A stretch of DNA of 64,000 nucleotides from Alphaproteobacteria bacterium (lineage in GTDB: Bacteria; Myxococcota_A; UBA796; GCA-2862545), in contig JACKEP010000005.1 of the NCBI GenBank assembly GCA_020632915.1, positions 310,001 to 374,000 on the forward strand, in the 5' to 3' direction. A model generated the notes under the pieces. The model was not told the DNA's origin, searched no databases, and saw only the letters and a list, made by a program, of their open reading frames with translations. Made by a program: the position numbers and the translations under genes. This document shows positions 20,785 to 28,351 of the stretch, piece by piece; positions within the stretch are counted from its first letter, which is position 1, and each line of letters starts with the position of its first letter.

Positions 20785-21371
20785 GCGAGCACCCCCTTGG
20801 TGCTCGGGACGTCGTCGTGGTCGTCGCGCGTGAGCGCCTGGCGCAGGGCCAGCGCGGTGGCCTTGAACGCGGCCTCGGCCTTGTGGTGGTCGTTGCGGCC
20901 GCGGATCAGGTCGACGTGCAGCGTCATCCGCGCCGCGATCGCGAGCGACTGGAGGAAGTGGGTGAGGTTCTCGGTGGCCACGTCGCCCAGCTGCTCGCGC
21001 GCGAAGCCGAGCTCGACCTCGCACCACGGACGGCCCGACAGATCGATCACCGCGCGGCACAGCGCCTCGTCGAGCGGTGCGTAGGCGTGACCGAACCGAC
21101 GGACGCCCCGCCGGTCGCCCGCGGCCAGCCGCAGCGCCTCGCCTAGCGCCAGGGCCGTGTCCTCGGCGGTGTGGTGATCGTCGATGTGGGTGTCGCCCTC
21201 GCAGCGCAGGGTCAGGTCGATGCGGGCGTGGCGGGCGAGCGCCGTGATCATGTGATCGAGGAAGCCCAGCCCCGTGGCGACCTCGGCGTCGCCGTCGCCG
21301 TCCAGGTCGACGGTGACCTCGATGAACGTCTCGCGGGTGCGGCGCTCGACTGTGGCGGTGCGATCGCTCAT
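20781..21371 (-). CDS. hisB: Imidazoleglycerol-phosphate dehydratase
   Basis: 196 residues from ATG 21371. The metal-binding motifs THIDDHHTAEDTALALG and GRNDHHKAEAAFKA are both intact. It is the monofunctional dehydratase only, with no N-terminal phosphatase domain. The missing phosphatase activity is supplied by the HAD domain fused to HisC in the adjacent gene, whose stop it overlaps by four bases (ATGA). Confidence 0.95.
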   Translation of the reverse strand: MSDRTATVERRTRETFIEVTVDLDGDGDAEVATGLGFLDHMITALARHARIDLTLRCEGDTHIDDHHTAEDTALALGEALRLAAGDRRGVRRFGHAYAPLDEALCRAVIDLSGRPWCEVELGFAREQLGDVATENLTHFLQSLAIAARMTLHVDLIRGRNDHHKAEAAFKATALALRQALTRDDHDDVPSTKGVLA

Positions 21372-23083
21372 GGCAGCAGCTCCAGCAGGGCGGTGACGTC
21401 GGGCAGCACGCGGGCGGCGCCGGCGGCGGTCAGGACGGGGGCGGACACGGTGGGATCCTCGCCCGGGGGCACGACGCCGAGCGGCACCACGCCCGCGGCC
21501 CGCGCGGCGCGCTGATCGTCGGGGGTGTCGCCGACCATCCAGGCCCGCGTCACGCCCAGCCGCGTCAGCGCCAGCTGGACCGGCGCCGGATCCGGCTTGG
21601 CGGGCGCGTCCTCCATCGCCACCACGGTCGTGACGAGGTGGCCGAGCCCGTGCTGGTCGAGGAAGGCGTGCGCGTCGGCGCGCGGTCGGCCGGTGACCAC
21701 CGCGATCGGGTAGCGGGCGGCGAGCGCGGCGAAGCGCTCGACGTCGAGCAGCAGGCGCTCGGTCGCCTTGAGGCCCGGGGACGCGGCGGTGCCCTGGTAG
21801 CGGGCCTCGAACTGGGCGGTGACCTGGTCGAGCGGCACGTCGACCCCCTGATCGGCCATCAGGCGACGCGTGAGGATCCAGTCGTTGTTGGCGTTTCCAA
21901 CGGCCTTCGCGGCGCGGATCATCTCGCCGGTGACCGTGACGCCGAAGTGGGCGGCGGTCTGCACGATCGCGGCCCGGTACGATCCGGACACGTCGGCGAG
22001 CACCCCGTCCATGTCGAGCAGGACCGCTTCGGGGGCGAGCACGGTCCGCAGGCTCGCCGTGAGGCGGGCGAGCACCGCGGCGTCGCCGGGCACGTTGATC
22101 CGGACGGCGTCGCCCAGGTGGTCGTGGCCCGGCCAGGTGCGCACGCCGATCCCCAGGCCCGCGAGGCCGTCGCGGATCCAGGCCGCGTGGGGGGTGCGGC
22201 AGAACACGAAGTTGGCCTGCGAGCGGAGCGCGTCGGCGCCGAGCCCGGCCAGCAACGCCGTGAGCCCGTCGCGCTGGGCCTTGACCCGGTCGAGGAACGC
22301 GTCGACCTCGACACCGTCGTCCAGGCGACTGCAGGCCAGGTGCACCGACGGTCCCGACACCGTGTACGGGTTGCCGGCGGCGCGCAGCCAGCCGACGAGC
22401 GTGGCGGGCCCGAAGGCGTAGCCCACGCGCAGCCCCGCGAGTCCCCACGCCTTGGACAGGGTGCGGAAGCCGATCGCGTTGGGGAGCGACAGCACCACGT
22501 CGGTCAGATCCTCGTCGGCGAACTCCACGTAGGCCAGGTCGACGAGCAGCACGGCGTCGGGCGCACCGGCGGCGAGGCGGCGCAGCGACGCCGCGTCGAT
22601 CACCGCACCCGTGGGGTTGTTCGGGCTGACGACGGCGATCGCGGTGGTGGTGGCGTCCACCGCAGCGAGCACGGCGTCGACCGGGTAGGGTCCCCGCGGC
22701 CACGGGATCGTGCGCTGGGTAGCGCCGGTCCAGGTGGCGTACCGGCCGATCATCTCGAACGTCGGCTCGGGCAGCACGATCGACCGACCCGGGGCGAGCA
22801 GGGCCCGGCAGGCGCGGTCCAGCGCGTCGTCACCGCCGCTGGTGACGAGCAGGCGGTCGGTGCCGATGCCGAGGCGCTCCGCCAGGCGGGCCGCGAGCGG
22901 CGCGGTGTCGGGGTACTGGCGCACGAGGCGCTCGGGATCGGCGTCGGCGAGGCGTCCGAACAGGTCGGCGGGCGGCTGCAGACCGCCGATGCCGTCGAGG
23001 TACAGATCGAGCGGCGCGCCGTGGCGGGGCACCCGGTAGGGCTGGATGCCGGCGATCGCCGGGCTGGGCGGAGGCAGCGGCAT
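21368..23083 (-). CDS. HisC aminotransferase fused to a HAD phosphatase
   Basis: 571 residues from ATG 23083. Residues 1-350 are a class I/II aminotransferase of the HisC type with PLP-binding Lys211 in TLSKAWGLAGLRVGY. Residues 351-571 are a complete HAD phosphatase: D357-x-D359 (LLDMDGVLAD), Thr464 in VVTGRP, Lys497 in KPDP, and D519 in VGDTPDD. The two parts share one frame without an intervening start. The operon otherwise lacks a histidinol-phosphatase (no HisB-N or PHP-type HisK), so the HAD part probably catalyses step 8 and HisC step 7. The HAD belongs to a hypothetical IA-type subfamily as far as I can judge; its substrate is inferred from context. Confidence 0.9.
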   Translation of the reverse strand: MPLPPPSPAIAGIQPYRVPRHGAPLDLYLDGIGGLQPPADLFGRLADADPERLVRQYPDTAPLAARLAERLGIGTDRLLVTSGGDDALDRACRALLAPGRSIVLPEPTFEMIGRYATWTGATQRTIPWPRGPYPVDAVLAAVDATTTAIAVVSPNNPTGAVIDAASLRRLAAGAPDAVLLVDLAYVEFADEDLTDVVLSLPNAIGFRTLSKAWGLAGLRVGYAFGPATLVGWLRAAGNPYTVSGPSVHLACSRLDDGVEVDAFLDRVKAQRDGLTALLAGLGADALRSQANFVFCRTPHAAWIRDGLAGLGIGVRTWPGHDHLGDAVRINVPGDAAVLARLTASLRTVLAPEAVLLDMDGVLADVSGSYRAAIVQTAAHFGVTVTGEMIRAAKAVGNANNDWILTRRLMADQGVDVPLDQVTAQFEARYQGTAASPGLKATERLLLDVERFAALAARYPIAVVTGRPRADAHAFLDQHGLGHLVTTVVAMEDAPAKPDPAPVQLALTRLGVTRAWMVGDTPDDQRAARAAGVVPLGVVPPGEDPTVSAPVLTAAGAARVLPDVTALLELLP

Positions 23084-23988
23084 CAGGGCACGATCTGCGA
23101 CAGGGTCGACACCACGATGTCGGTGCCGCCGTGCGCCTTGAGAACGGGGATGAGCTCGGCGAGTTGATCGCGGGGCACCGCCGACTTCACCGCGTAGCCG
23201 GCGTCGTGCGACAGCGACGACACCGTCGGCTCGCGCATGCACGGGATCACGGCGAGGATGCGCTCGAGGTCGTCGCGCCCGCAGTTGACCTCGACCATGA
23301 CCCGGCTCCTGGCCTCCAGCACCGCGCGCAGCAGCAGGGCGAGGTGCTCGATGCGGGCGCGGCGGGCGGGGTCGTCCATCGCCCCCGGGTGGGCGTACAG
23401 GCGGGTGGACGAGCGCAGCAGCGTGTCGAAGATGCGCAGGCCGTTGGCGGCCAACGTGGAGCCGGTGGCCGTGTTGTCGACGATGCAGTCGGCATCCTCG
23501 GGCGGGAACACCTCGGTGGCGCCGTAGGAGCGCACGAACGTGGCCGGTATGCCCAGGCGGGCGATCCAGTCGGTGGTCAGGCGCTCGTACTCGCTGGCGA
23601 TGACCCACGACGTGCCCCCCGACGCCACGCTGGCCGACGGGTCGTCCGGGAGGCGGTCGTCGTGCAGGAGGCCGACGGGCGCGGCGGCGACGATGCGGAC
23701 GGGGTCGAGGCCGAGGTCGAGCACCTCCACCAGGTCGGCCTGCTTCTCCACCACCCAGTCGTGGCCGGCGAAGCCCACGTCGCGGCTGCCGCGGTGCAGC
23801 ATCTCCACGATGTTCTGCGGCTTGAGGATCTTGGTCTCGAAGCCGGCGAGCGACACCGTCGGGCGGTAGCCGCGCGACGAGGTGCGGATGCCGACGCCGG
23901 CGTCGGCGAGCAGCTGGAGCACGCCGTCGGCCATCCGGCCCTTGGGCAGGGCGAGGCGGACGGGGACGGCGGGGTCGACAGGGGTCAT
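23083..23988 (-). CDS. hisG: ATP phosphoribosyltransferase, long form
   Basis: 301 residues from ATG 23988 with GGAG upstream. It begins the pathway by joining ATP and PRPP. LALPKGRMADGVL and the PRPP-loop segment DCIVDNTATGSTLAANGLR are typical. The C-terminal 75 residues form the regulatory (histidine-binding) domain, so feedback inhibition is expected and no HisZ partner is required. It is the first gene of the operon. The stop overlaps the HisC-HAD start (TGATG). In-frame upstream codons to 24066 lack a ribosome site. Confidence 0.93.
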   Translation of the reverse strand: MTPVDPAVPVRLALPKGRMADGVLQLLADAGVGIRTSSRGYRPTVSLAGFETKILKPQNIVEMLHRGSRDVGFAGHDWVVEKQADLVEVLDLGLDPVRIVAAAPVGLLHDDRLPDDPSASVASGGTSWVIASEYERLTTDWIARLGIPATFVRSYGATEVFPPEDADCIVDNTATGSTLAANGLRIFDTLLRSSTRLYAHPGAMDDPARRARIEHLALLLRAVLEARSRVMVEVNCGRDDLERILAVIPCMREPTVSSLSHDAGYAVKSAVPRDQLAELIPVLKAHGGTDIVVSTLSQIVP

Positions 23989-24037
23989 GCGGGCACTCCG
24001 GAGGCGTGGGCGCTGCCGGGGGCTCGGGCGACCGCTC

Positions 24038-24061
24038 CCACCGGCCAGGGCGGGCCGGTGG
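24038..24061 (-). terminator. Hairpin upstream of hisG
   Basis: CCACCGGCC pairs with GGCCGGTGG around a six-base loop in the 196-bp gap between the kinase-like gene (stop 24185) and hisG (start 23988), both on the minus strand. It could terminate the upstream transcript or act in the his leader. No His-codon-rich leader peptide is seen, so classical attenuation is not supported. Confidence 0.4.
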
Positions 24062-24184
24062 TTCACTGCTGACGCTACGCCAGCACCGCCACCGCCCGCA
24101 GATGCGGGGGATGCCCGGGATGGGCCGGCAGGGGGTGGGGGCAGGTCGTCATGCGGCGCTGAGTGCCACGAGACGACGCCAGGG

Positions 24185-25186
24185 TCAAGCGCCCAGCCCG
24201 AACAGGCTGAACACGAACGTGGCGCCGGCGGCGGCGGACAGCGGCACGGACAGGTTGTCGTCGACGCGACGCGACACCAGCTCGGCCACGGCGCCGCAGG
24301 CGGAGGCGACGAGGGCCGCGAGCACGGCGGGGAGCACGGGCAGGGCGGGCCGCGCGGCCACGAGCACGACCGACGACGTGAGCGTGGCGGTGACCAGGAA
24401 CGCGAGGCTGCCTTCGAGGGAGCGGCCGTTCACCAGCTGCGTGCGACCGTACCGACGCCCGATGATCGCAGCGGCGGGGTCACCGAAGCCGAGCACGGTG
24501 ACCGCGACCAGTCCGGCGGTGAGCACGTCGAGCCAGGCGAGGACGAACAGGGCGGTGGTGTACCAGGTGGCCGAGTTGACCCGGTGCCACTCGTGGGGGT
24601 GGGCGACCTTGCCGAGCACCACCATGATCGCGTCGTTGACCGCGGGGAACCGACGGCGCGAGATCTCCATCGTCCAGCCGGCCAGCAGGAAGCCGCCGAT
24701 GACCGGCAGGACGATCGATCGCACCGGCCACAGCCAGAGCACCGCGATCGCGACCCCCGCCCAGGCCACGTGGAACACGTTGCGGGCGTAGTTGGTGGGG
24801 CGCAGGCTCGGCACGTGGACGTCCCACGCCTCCAGCGAGCGCGACAGGTCGGTGTAGGCGGCGAGCAGCTGGGTGCGGAACGCCTTCCAGGCGCGACGGG
24901 CCTGGCGCGGCGTGAGGCCCGCGGCCGGCAGGCTCTCGGTGAGGATCGCGTGGGCCCGGGTGAGCGCGTCTGAGAGCGCGGCGAAGGACGGGTGGCCGTC
25001 GAGGGCGCCCAGCAGGCGCTCCATCCCGGCGCGGACCGTGGTCAGCGCCTCACGGAGGCTGCCTTCGAGCTCCGGGCGCCAGCGCGCCGGGTCCAGCTCC
25101 TTGAGCAGGCCGTGCAGCTGCAGGGCGAGGTCGCGGCCGTCGTGGGCGAGATCGTGGGAGGGGCCGGGCAGGGCGTGCGCGGTCAT
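24185..25186 (-). CDS. Dolichol/phytol-kinase-like membrane protein
   Basis: 333 residues from ATG 25186. Residues 1-120 are soluble and helical. From about 130 there are seven or so hydrophobic helices. The segment GFGDPAAAIIGRRYGR followed by NGRSLEGSLAF matches the nucleotide-binding pattern of the CTP-dependent dolichol/phytol/diacylglycerol kinase family (SEC59, DGK1, VTE5). A polyprenol, phytol or diacylglycerol could be phosphorylated at the membrane; the actual substrate cannot be told. The long N-terminal soluble domain is extra. It is divergent from a desaturase gene, consistent with a lipid-related region. Confidence 0.75.
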   Translation of the reverse strand: MTAHALPGPSHDLAHDGRDLALQLHGLLKELDPARWRPELEGSLREALTTVRAGMERLLGALDGHPSFAALSDALTRAHAILTESLPAAGLTPRQARRAWKAFRTQLLAAYTDLSRSLEAWDVHVPSLRPTNYARNVFHVAWAGVAIAVLWLWPVRSIVLPVIGGFLLAGWTMEISRRRFPAVNDAIMVVLGKVAHPHEWHRVNSATWYTTALFVLAWLDVLTAGLVAVTVLGFGDPAAAIIGRRYGRTQLVNGRSLEGSLAFLVTATLTSSVVLVAARPALPVLPAVLAALVASACGAVAELVSRRVDDNLSVPLSAAAGATFVFSLFGLGA

Positions 25187-25479
25187 GGGCGTCCCGAGGC
25201 GAGGTCGGCGGCAGGTAACCGCGAGGCCCCGGGTCGGCAGCGTCCGCATGTCGAGGGGGTGTCGAGGGCGTGTCGGACGGCGCGACGGAACGGGGGAGGC
25301 GGGCGGGTCCGAAGCGCCCGACCTCCGGCCGGGGGGCCGCCCCTCCGACGTACACGCGGTCTCGTCCGTCGCCGGCCATGCACCTCCGGATCCGCGCTGC
25401 GTGACGCGCGGTGACGAAGCGCTGGAAGCGGCGCGGACCCCTTGCTAGGATGCGACCACTTCGCGGAGAGGGCTGGGGG

Positions 25480-26463
25480 ATGGGCGAGGCGCGACGTGGG
25501 GTCTTGCGCAACCGGGCGGACGTGCGCACGCTCGGGTTTGCCGCGTGTTTCTTCGCGCTCGTGGTCGTCCAGCTGGTGTGGCGGCCGCCGCTGCTCGGGT
25601 GGGGCGCGCCGCTGTGGTGCGCCACCTGCCTGTTCGCGTTCATCGGCGCGGTCAGCACCCACAACGTGATCCACTCGCCGATGTTCACGCGCCCGTGGAT
25701 GAACGACGCGTGGCGCGTGGTGCAGACGCTCTGGTACGGCCAGCCGGTCTCGCTGTTCGTCCCGGTCCACAACCACAGCCACCACAAGCACGCCCAGACC
25801 CGCAAGGACCTCACGCGCACCACCAAGGTCCGTCACCGCTGGCAGCTGGTCAACCTGCTCACGGGCATCCAGTGGCAGAAGGCGGCCGCCCGCGACAGCA
25901 AGGCCTACTTCACCGAGCAGGCCCGGCGGGGGCGCAAGGTCGCGCGACTGTTCCGCGTCGAGTCGGTCGTGCTCGTCGTCGCCTACCTCGCGCTCCTGGC
26001 GATCGACTGGAAGGGCGCGCTGGTCTACGTGATCGTGCCCCACCAGTTCGGCGCCACCTGCATCCGCGGCATCAACTTCCTGCAGCACGACGGGTGCGCC
26101 TACGATCTCGACGGCTACGACCACAGCCGCAACTTCGTCGGCAGCTGGTTCAACTGGCTGTTCCTGAACAACGGCTACCACACCATCCACCACATGCGGC
26201 CCGGCCTGCACTGGTCGGTGCTCGCCGACAAGCACGCCGAGCTGGTGGCCCCCCACATCCACCCCGCGCTCGACGTGCCGGACTTCGGCGCCTGGATGTG
26301 GACGCACATCGTGTGGCCTGGCGAGCGCCGACGCTTCGACGGCGCCCCGTGGGAGGACATGCCCGGCGGTGACGGCCCCGACGAGCCGTGGTCGTTCGAG
26401 CTCGAGGAGCTCTACACCCGCCAGTTCGGGCCTCGCGAGGAGCGGCGTCGCAAGGCGTCCTGA
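25480..26463 (+). CDS. Membrane fatty-acid-desaturase-family protein
   Basis: 327 residues from ATG 25480, with GGAGAGG upstream; ATG 25450 is a possible start. Three histidine boxes are present: HNVIH (61-65), HNHSHHKH (97-104) and GYHTIHH near residue 235, as in di-iron desaturases and hydroxylases. Several hydrophobic helices lie between them. The 290-bp gap upstream to the divergent kinase-like gene holds the promoters of both; no operator is obvious. The substrate could be an acyl chain, a sphingolipid or a carotenoid. The tail is charged and cytoplasmic. Confidence 0.85.
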   Translation: MGEARRGVLRNRADVRTLGFAACFFALVVVQLVWRPPLLGWGAPLWCATCLFAFIGAVSTHNVIHSPMFTRPWMNDAWRVVQTLWYGQPVSLFVPVHNHSHHKHAQTRKDLTRTTKVRHRWQLVNLLTGIQWQKAAARDSKAYFTEQARRGRKVARLFRVESVVLVVAYLALLAIDWKGALVYVIVPHQFGATCIRGINFLQHDGCAYDLDGYDHSRNFVGSWFNWLFLNNGYHTIHHMRPGLHWSVLADKHAELVAPHIHPALDVPDFGAWMWTHIVWPGERRRFDGAPWEDMPGGDGPDEPWSFELEELYTRQFGPREERRRKAS

Positions 26464-26608
26464 CGCCCGCCGGCAGGCGCGCTCGCCCCCGTCCTGTGCA
26501 CGGTGCGTGGCGGCTGCTGCCACAGAACGCGGCACCGGCACGTCACGTGTCGTCAACGCGGTGTTGCGGGTGGTCGACGACGGCGGCGCGGCGGCTAGAT
26601 GGGGGCAC

Positions 26609-26624
26609 CCTACCGAACGGTAGG
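26609..26624. promoter_or_regulatory. Operator palindrome upstream of the tetR efflux operon
   Basis: CCTACCG-AA-CGGTAGG is a perfect inverted repeat with 7-base arms and a 2-base centre, 40 bp upstream of the TetR start. Such TACC/GGTA-centred palindromes are typical TetR-family operators. It likely mediates autorepression and control of the downstream efflux genes, which are co-transcribed. Confidence 0.7.
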
Positions 26625-26663
26625 TAGGCGCGGGGCGACGGCCCCGACGCCCGGAGTGTGCCC

Positions 26664-27242
26664 GTGAACGAGACCGATGTCCGATCCCGCATCCTCGCGG
26701 TGGCCACGCGCCTGTTCGGGCAGCAGGGCTACGGGGCGACGTCCGTGCGCGAGGTGGTCGACGGCGCCGGCGTCACCAAGCCCACGCTCTACTACTGGTT
26801 CGCGAACAAGGAGGCGCTGTTCGTCGAGGCCGTGCGCGCCCAGGTCGAGGTGTTGCGCGGCATCGTCGCCGACACCCTGTGCTGCGAGCAGGTGGGCCTG
26901 GAGCAGCGTCTGTCCGACTTCCTCGAGCGCTACATCCGCTCCGCGCGCAACGACGTCGACGGCGTGCGCCTGATGCTCACGGCCCACCACCCGTCCGGTG
27001 ACGGCCAGCCCGACATCGACATCCTCACCGTCCAGCGCGACCAGCTGAGCGCCGTGGTCGACGTCATCGAGCGCGCGCGCCGCAGCGGCGAGGTCCGCAG
27101 CGACGTCGACAGCAACGTGGCCGCGCTGTCGCTGGTGGGCGCGGCCAACCTCCACATCGTCGCGGCGCTCCACGGGGTGCCGCTGCCCGAAGACATCCAT
27201 GTGCGCATCGTGCGCACGTTCCTGCATGGGGTCCTGTCATGA
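26664..27242 (+). CDS. TetR/AcrR-family regulator of the efflux operon
   Basis: 192 residues from GTG 26664, with GGAG seven bases upstream; GTG 26658 is the alternative. The N-terminal helix-turn-helix region reads GYGATSVREVVDGAG and TLYYWFANKEALF, the TetR hallmark. The C-terminal domain binds an unknown ligand. The stop overlaps the adaptor start (ATGA), so it belongs to the operon. The palindrome at 26609-26624 is its probable operator, giving negative autoregulation and inducible efflux. Confidence 0.92.
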   Translation: MNETDVRSRILAVATRLFGQQGYGATSVREVVDGAGVTKPTLYYWFANKEALFVEAVRAQVEVLRGIVADTLCCEQVGLEQRLSDFLERYIRSARNDVDGVRLMLTAHHPSGDGQPDIDILTVQRDQLSAVVDVIERARRSGEVRSDVDSNVAALSLVGAANLHIVAALHGVPLPEDIHVRIVRTFLHGVLS

Positions 27243-28351
27243 GTCCCAAGACCGGGGTCACCGTCCTCGCCGCGCTCGCGCTCGCCGGCTGCCAGTCCGG
27301 GCCCACGCCCGAACAGCTCGCCCAGGTGGCTGCGATGGTGCCCGACGTCGACGCCACGCGGGTCGAGGTCGCCACGGTGCGCCCGTCCACCGCCTCGCTC
27401 ACCCTGAACCTGCCCGGGGAGATCGAGGGCTGGAACGACAGCCTGCTGGCCGCCGGCAACGGGGGCATCGTCGACGAGGTCCGCGTGTCCGAGGGCGACG
27501 ACGTGGCCAAGGGCGACGTGCTCGTCGTCATCGACGGCGACCTGTACCGGGCCCAGCTCGCCCAGGCCGAGGCCCAGCTGTCGCAGGCCCGCGCCGACCT
27601 CGACCGGGCCAAGGCGCTCGGCGAGTACGCCGTCGACGCCGAGGTCTCCCGGCTCACCACCCAGGTCGCGGTCGCCGAGACCAGCGTGCGCATGGCCCGC
27701 ATCCAGGTCGATCGCGCCGTGCTCCGTGCGCCGTTCGCGGGCACGGTGGGCACCATCGGCGTCGACGTGGGCGAGATGGCCGGCATGGGCTCGCCCGCGG
27801 TGCGCCTCGTCCAGCTCGACCCCATCAAGGTGACGCTGTCGGTGTCCGACCGTGACGTCGTCGCGTTGCGCACCGACATGGCCGCGCGGGTGTCCACCCA
27901 TGCCGTCTCCGGCATCCGGCAGGGCACGATCTCGCACATCTCCCCGGTGGCCGACCTCCAGACCCGCTCGTTCGTGGTCGAGGTGCGCGTGCCCAACCCC
28001 GACCACGACCTGCTGCCGGGCATGATCGCCCAGGTCGAGGTCGACCGCACCGTCGGTCAGGACGCCGTGGTGCTCCCGCAGGACTGGATCGTCACCAAGC
28101 TCGACGGCTACGGCGTGTTCGTCGCCGAAGACGGCGTCGCCCACTGGCGCGAGGTCACGCTCGGCGACGTCGTGCGCGGCCAGATCGTCGTGACGTCGGG
28201 GGTGTCGCCCGGCGACCGCGTCGTGATGGTCGGTCAGCACGACCTCGTCGACGGCGACCCGCTGATCATCGCCCGCGACGGCTTCTGCTGCGAGGACGGC
28301 CGCGCCGTCTACTCCACGAGCACGGCCGAGCTGCGGTCGGAGACGCCATGA
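27239..28351 (+). CDS. RND efflux membrane-fusion (adaptor) lipoprotein
   Basis: 370 residues from ATG 27239. The signal MSPKTGVTVLAALALAGC gives lipidated Cys18. A barrel-sandwich (lipoyl-like) domain follows (EIEGWNDSLLAAGNGGIVDEV and APFAGTVGTIGVDVGEM) with an alpha-hairpin between the halves, then a beta-barrel domain and a membrane-proximal domain. It would link the RND pump to its outer-membrane channel in the periplasm. It overlaps both the TetR gene and the RND gene by four bases. Confidence 0.93.
   Translation: MSPKTGVTVLAALALAGCQSGPTPEQLAQVAAMVPDVDATRVEVATVRPSTASLTLNLPGEIEGWNDSLLAAGNGGIVDEVRVSEGDDVAKGDVLVVIDGDLYRAQLAQAEAQLSQARADLDRAKALGEYAVDAEVSRLTTQVAVAETSVRMARIQVDRAVLRAPFAGTVGTIGVDVGEMAGMGSPAVRLVQLDPIKVTLSVSDRDVVALRTDMAARVSTHAVSGIRQGTISHISPVADLQTRSFVVEVRVPNPDHDLLPGMIAQVEVDRTVGQDAVVLPQDWIVTKLDGYGVFVAEDGVAHWREVTLGDVVRGQIVVTSGVSPGDRVVMVGQHDLVDGDPLIIARDGFCCEDGRAVYSTSTAELRSETP

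Noticed and set aside
20785..21060. In-frame upstream extension of hisH antisense to hisB
   Set aside because: The GTG at 20784 overlaps the hisB stop in the same pattern as the rest of the operon, and the extension contains no glutaminase sequence.
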